Positions 61,085 to 64,000 of a stretch of DNA of 64,000 nucleotides are shown here, piece after piece. Origin of the DNA: Devosia sp. A16 (lineage in GTDB: Bacteria > Pseudomonadota > Alphaproteobacteria > Rhizobiales > Devosiaceae); contig NZ_CP012945.1 of the NCBI RefSeq assembly GCF_001402915.1, forward strand, positions 1,064,001-1,128,000, given 5' to 3'. How positions within the stretch are numbered: the first letter of the stretch is position 1; every line of letters begins with the position of its first letter. The notes beneath the pieces are model-generated. The model saw only the letters and a list, made by a program, of their open reading frames with translations. It did no database searches and had not been told where the DNA came from. Both the position numbers and the translations under genes were made by a program.

Positions 61085-62675
61085 CCTGGTGCTGCCGCAC
61101 CGGCCGTTCCGGCTGCTCGCCGGGGCGGCCATTGCAGCGGCCATCGCGGCGCTGGTGGCGCTGGTGCTGCTGGCCATCCTCGCGACCGCGGCGGGCGAGC
61201 CGTCGCGGCAATCGAGCGTCGACGTCTGGCACCTCGTCGTCATGACCAGCATTCAGGCGGGCCTCACCACCATCCTGTCGCTGCTGGTCGGCACGGCGCT
61301 CGCCTGGGCGCTGAACCGGCTGCGCTTTCCCGGCCGCGATCTGGTGGTCGGGCTGTTCGCCTCGGCCATCGTCACCCCCGGGCTGATCGTCGCCTTCGGG
61401 CTGCTGGCCGTCTGGGGGCGCGCTGGCTGGGTCAACCAAGCGGCGCTCGGCCTCACCGGGCACCCCCTGGAGGTGCCGCTGTTCGGCCTCGGCGGCATCC
61501 TCGCCGCCCATGTCATCCTCGATGCCTCCTTTGCCGCCCGCATCCTCCTCGCGCGGCTCGACGCCATCCCCGAAAAGCGCCTGAAGACCGGCCAGAGCCT
61601 TGGGCTCGGGGCCTGGCAGCGCTTCGCCGTGATCGACTGGCCGATGCTGCGCACCAGCCTGCCGGGCCTCGCCGCCATCATCTTCCTCCTCGCCTTCACC
61701 AGTTTCCCGATCGTGCTGCTGCTCGGCGGCGGCCCGGCCAACCAGACGCTGGAAGTGGCGATCTACGCCGCCGTGCGGCTCGATTTCGACCTCCGCGGCG
61801 CCGTCACCCTGGCGCTGGTGCAGATCGGCATCTGTTCGGCCGTCATCCTCGCTGCTTCCGCCTTCGCCCCCATCTCCGCCAGCACCGGCGGCTCGACCCC
61901 ACCGCGCTGGCGCGATGGCCCGGCGGCGCGGCTCGCGCAATGGACCGTGCTGGTGTTCGGCATTGTCGGCTTCGCGCTGCCGCTGCTCGCCATACTTATC
62001 GACGGCATCGGCCCCGGCATCGCCGATGTGGCGAGCCGCGAGAGCTTCTGGAAAGCGCTCGGCACCAGCCTGGCGCTGGGTTCAGGGTCCGCCATGCTGA
62101 CGCTGCTGCTGGCGCTTGGCATTGGCATGGGGCGCGCCGCCTCGGACCGCCCTGTCTTGCGCATCGGCATCGGCGCGCCGGCCTATGCCTATCTCGCGGT
62201 GCCCGCCGTGGTGCTGTCGCTGGGCGCATTCCTCCTGGTGCGCAATGCCGGGGTGCTGCCCGAAACCGCGGGGCCGGTGGTGGTGCTGCTCGCCAATGCC
62301 CTGCTGTCGCTGCCGTTCGCCCTCGCCACGCTGGCGCCGCCGCTCGATGCCATCGCCGAAAAGCGGGGCCGGCTGATCCGCTCGCTCGGCCTCGGCGGCT
62401 GGCGCCAGTTCACGGCGGTCGAATGGCCGCTGATCGGCCGCGAGGCGGGCGTGGTGCTGGCGCTGAGCTTCTGCTTCTCGCTGGGCGACCTGGGCGTCAT
62501 CGCGCTGTTCGGCACCGAGGATTTCGCCACCCTGCCGCTGCTGATGTACCGGGCGCTCGGCGCCTATCGCAGCAATGACGCCGCAACCATCGCCGCGCTG
62601 ATGCTGCTGATCACCATCGCCGCCTTCGTGCTGCTGCCGAAGCTCATTGGAAAGCTCACCGATGCTCATCGCTGA
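61059..62675 (+). CDS. thiP: Thiamine ABC transporter, fused permease ThiP
   Basis: A 538-residue inner-membrane protein with two consecutive permease domains, about twelve helices. The EAA-like loops are AIPEKRLKTGQSLGLGAWQRFAVIDWPMLR in the first half and AIAEKRGRLIRSLGLGGWRQFTAVEWPLIG in the second, matching each other. ThiP is such a tandem permease. ATG 61059 overlaps thiB by 26 bases; GTG 61089 would avoid most of the overlap. The 3' end overlaps thiQ by 14 bases. Confidence 0.94.
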   Translation: MLLSPRSSSLVLPHRPFRLLAGAAIAAAIAALVALVLLAILATAAGEPSRQSSVDVWHLVVMTSIQAGLTTILSLLVGTALAWALNRLRFPGRDLVVGLFASAIVTPGLIVAFGLLAVWGRAGWVNQAALGLTGHPLEVPLFGLGGILAAHVILDASFAARILLARLDAIPEKRLKTGQSLGLGAWQRFAVIDWPMLRTSLPGLAAIIFLLAFTSFPIVLLLGGGPANQTLEVAIYAAVRLDFDLRGAVTLALVQIGICSAVILAASAFAPISASTGGSTPPRWRDGPAARLAQWTVLVFGIVGFALPLLAILIDGIGPGIADVASRESFWKALGTSLALGSGSAMLTLLLALGIGMGRAASDRPVLRIGIGAPAYAYLAVPAVVLSLGAFLLVRNAGVLPETAGPVVVLLANALLSLPFALATLAPPLDAIAEKRGRLIRSLGLGGWRQFTAVEWPLIGREAGVVLALSFCFSLGDLGVIALFGTEDFATLPLLMYRALGAYRSNDAATIAALMLLITIAAFVLLPKLIGKLTDAHR

Positions 62676-63294
62676 ACATTTGCGCTTCGCCCATCCCGGC
62701 GCCACCAGGCAGTTCGACCTGAGCTTCGTGGCAAAACCCGGGGAAGTCACGGCCGTCAGCGGCCAGTCCGGCGCCGGCAAATCGACCCTGCTCGATCTGG
62801 TCGCCGGCTTCCTGTCGCCGCGAAGCGGCAGCCTGACGCTGGATGGCCGCGATCTGCTGCCGCTGCCGCCGGAGCAGCGCCCGATTTCCATCCTGTTCCA
62901 GTCCGAGACGCTGTTCGAGCACCTGAGCGCTTACCAGAACCTCGAGCTCGGGCTGCCGCGCGGCACCACCGGGCGGGCATCGAAGATCGAGGCGGCGCTC
63001 GGCGAAGTCGGCCTCCCCGGCGTGCTGAGGCAACGCGCCGATACCCTGTCGGGCGGCGAGAAGCAGCGGGTCGCCCTCGCCCGCACCCTGCTGCGCGACC
63101 GGCCGGTGCTGCTGCTCGACGAACCGTTCTCGGCGCTCGACGACGACACCCGCGCCACCATCCGCACGCTGGTGAAATCGCTGACCGAGCGGCACGGCTG
63201 GATCACCATGCTGGTGAGTCACCATGTCGACGACGTCGAAGCGCTGGCGGCGCGCCGCTACCAGCTGCGCGACGGCCTGCTGTTCGAGGGCTGA
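62662..63294 (+). CDS. thiQ: Thiamine ABC transporter, ATPase ThiQ
   Basis: A 210-residue ATPase, short as ThiQ is. Walker A SGQSGAGKST, signature LSGGEKQRVALARTLL, Walker B VLLLDEPFSALDDDTR and the switch histidine in MLVSHHVDDVEALA are all present. Its start lies within the last codons of thiP. It completes the three-gene importer; no biosynthetic thi genes are in the window. Confidence 0.94.
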   Translation: MLIAEHLRFAHPGATRQFDLSFVAKPGEVTAVSGQSGAGKSTLLDLVAGFLSPRSGSLTLDGRDLLPLPPEQRPISILFQSETLFEHLSAYQNLELGLPRGTTGRASKIEAALGEVGLPGVLRQRADTLSGGEKQRVALARTLLRDRPVLLLDEPFSALDDDTRATIRTLVKSLTERHGWITMLVSHHVDDVEALAARRYQLRDGLLFEG

Positions 63295-63372
63295 GCAACT
63301 GCTCGATCGGCTACAGGAATCGCTGCAGCCGATCCGATGGGCTGGGCCTCCGTATCCGCCTCCAACTCGATG

Positions 63373-64000
63373 TCATCCCAGCGAAAGCTGGGAGGTGGAT
63401 TCACATTTCAAGTGCAACAGGCGTTTTGAGAAGACCTCGGCTGGGGTTTTGAAGCCGAGGCATTTGCGTGGCGTATTGTTGAGGCGGTTGGCGAGTTCCC
63501 TGCAGGTGCTCGTCAGAGAAGCTGCCGGGATCGGTTCCTCGCGGGATGTAGCGGCGCAACCGGCCATTGGTGTTTTCGACGCCGCCCTTCTGCCAGGGAC
63601 TATGGGGATCGCAGAAGTAGGTATCGATGCCGCCCGGGTTGAGCTGATGATGCTCGAAGAACTCGGTGCCGTTGTCCTGGGTGAGGGAGCGGCGCATTTG
63701 CGACGGCAGGGCACCGAACCAGCACTTGATGCGGTCGACGACGAGCTGGGCATGCTTGCTTGGCTGCTTGCCGAGCAGGATGAAGCGGGTGCTGCGCTCC
63801 TGAACCACCAGGATGGCGGCGCCGGATTTGCGCGGATGCAGCAGGTCGGCCTCCCAGTGCCCGCACTGACGACGGTTGTTGACGTGCGCCGGCCGGCAAT
63901 CGATCGAGACGCGGTCCTTGATATGCTCCATGGGGCGGTGCGGCCGGCGGCGCCAGCCACGCTTGCTCTTGGCTTGCGGCAGATAGTGGCGCCACTCGTA
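63373..64000 (-). pseudogene. IS30 transposase, 3' part, with a one-base frameshift
   Basis: From the right edge the frame reads YEWRHYLPQAKSKRGWRR, then the DDE core CGHWEADLL (first D, about 63850), QDNGTEF (second D) and CDPHSPWQKGGVENTNGRLRRYIPRGTD (with the catalytic E). After SFSDEHLQ the reading moves to another frame for ELANRLNNTPRKCLGFKTPAEVFSKRLLHLKCES. The shift falls at the three C of 63498-63500 (GGG on the coding strand), where one extra base restores the frame if removed. The stop of the second frame lies at 63373, just outside the probable element end. Confidence 0.85.
63394..64000 (-). mobile_element. IS30-family insertion sequence, partial (right part beyond the window)
   Basis: The end of an IS30-type element enters from the right edge. 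One end is probably near 63394 (GGTGGATTCACATTTCAAGT), directly after the palindrome CCCAGCGAAAGCTGGGA (63377-63393), a partial family 2 repeat that may have served as target. IS30 elements often choose palindromic targets. The other end and the start of the transposase lie outside the window. Confidence 0.7.

Overview
The window is GC-rich, densely coded DNA from an alphaproteobacterium of the order Hyphomicrobiales, most like Devosia and relatives. This is inferred from gene content, since no rRNA is present. The evidence is the CtrA cell-cycle circuit (sciP, ctrA, chpT), alphaproteobacterial flagellar gene order, EipA/DUF1134, a direct-repeat LexA box, a RirA-type iron box and many intergenic palindromic elements. 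No tRNA, rRNA, CRISPR array or prophage was seen.

Layout. 1-5.6 kb: a sugar ABC importer (binding protein and two permeases) divergent from a GntR regulator and a SIS-domain protein, then RidA and a small OmdA-type protein. 5.9-9.9 kb: nudC, an IS110 element sitting inside an intergenic palindrome, a CBM9-like protein and a methyltransferase. 9.9-13 kb: an iron/siderophore-type ABC importer behind an iron-box-like palindrome. 13.2-19 kb: a secreted protein, a glutathione transferase, the EF-P modification module (epmB, epmA divergent from efp) and a membrane glycosyltransferase. 19-23 kb: a two-gene DNA-repair operon (radical SAM protein plus DUF4130-UdgX fusion) with a LexA-type operator, then a VOC dioxygenase. 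23-27.6 kb: an ECF sigma factor with a von Willebrand A membrane protein, two small proteins and mnmA.

28-46.7 kb is a flagellar and cell-cycle block: fliK-flgD behind a sigma-54 promoter, sciP, fliF-fliG-fliH-fliN-flbD-flhA behind a CtrA box, a zinc peptidase, a GNAT, a non-coding structured stretch, a DsbA-like protein, a PRC-barrel protein, fliI-fliJ and ctrA. FlbD is the natural activator for the sigma-54 promoter. CtrA is the natural activator for the fliF promoter, with SciP as its antagonist.

47-57.9 kb: a phosphotransferase-family kinase, a large autotransporter, a CheY-like regulator next to chpT, a YHS protein divergent from eipA, a coiled-coil membrane protein, a pseudouridine synthase and rpoH. 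58-64 kb: a class D beta-lactamase, thiamine diphosphokinase divergent from a TPP-riboswitch-controlled thiBPQ importer, and a truncated IS30 element running off the right edge.

I found no wholly new system. The best leads are regulatory (sigma-54, CtrA, LexA, iron box), the possible IS110 guide RNA with its readable empty site, the structured non-coding stretch at 41.7-42.05 kb, and one-base G-run insertions in both transposase genes.
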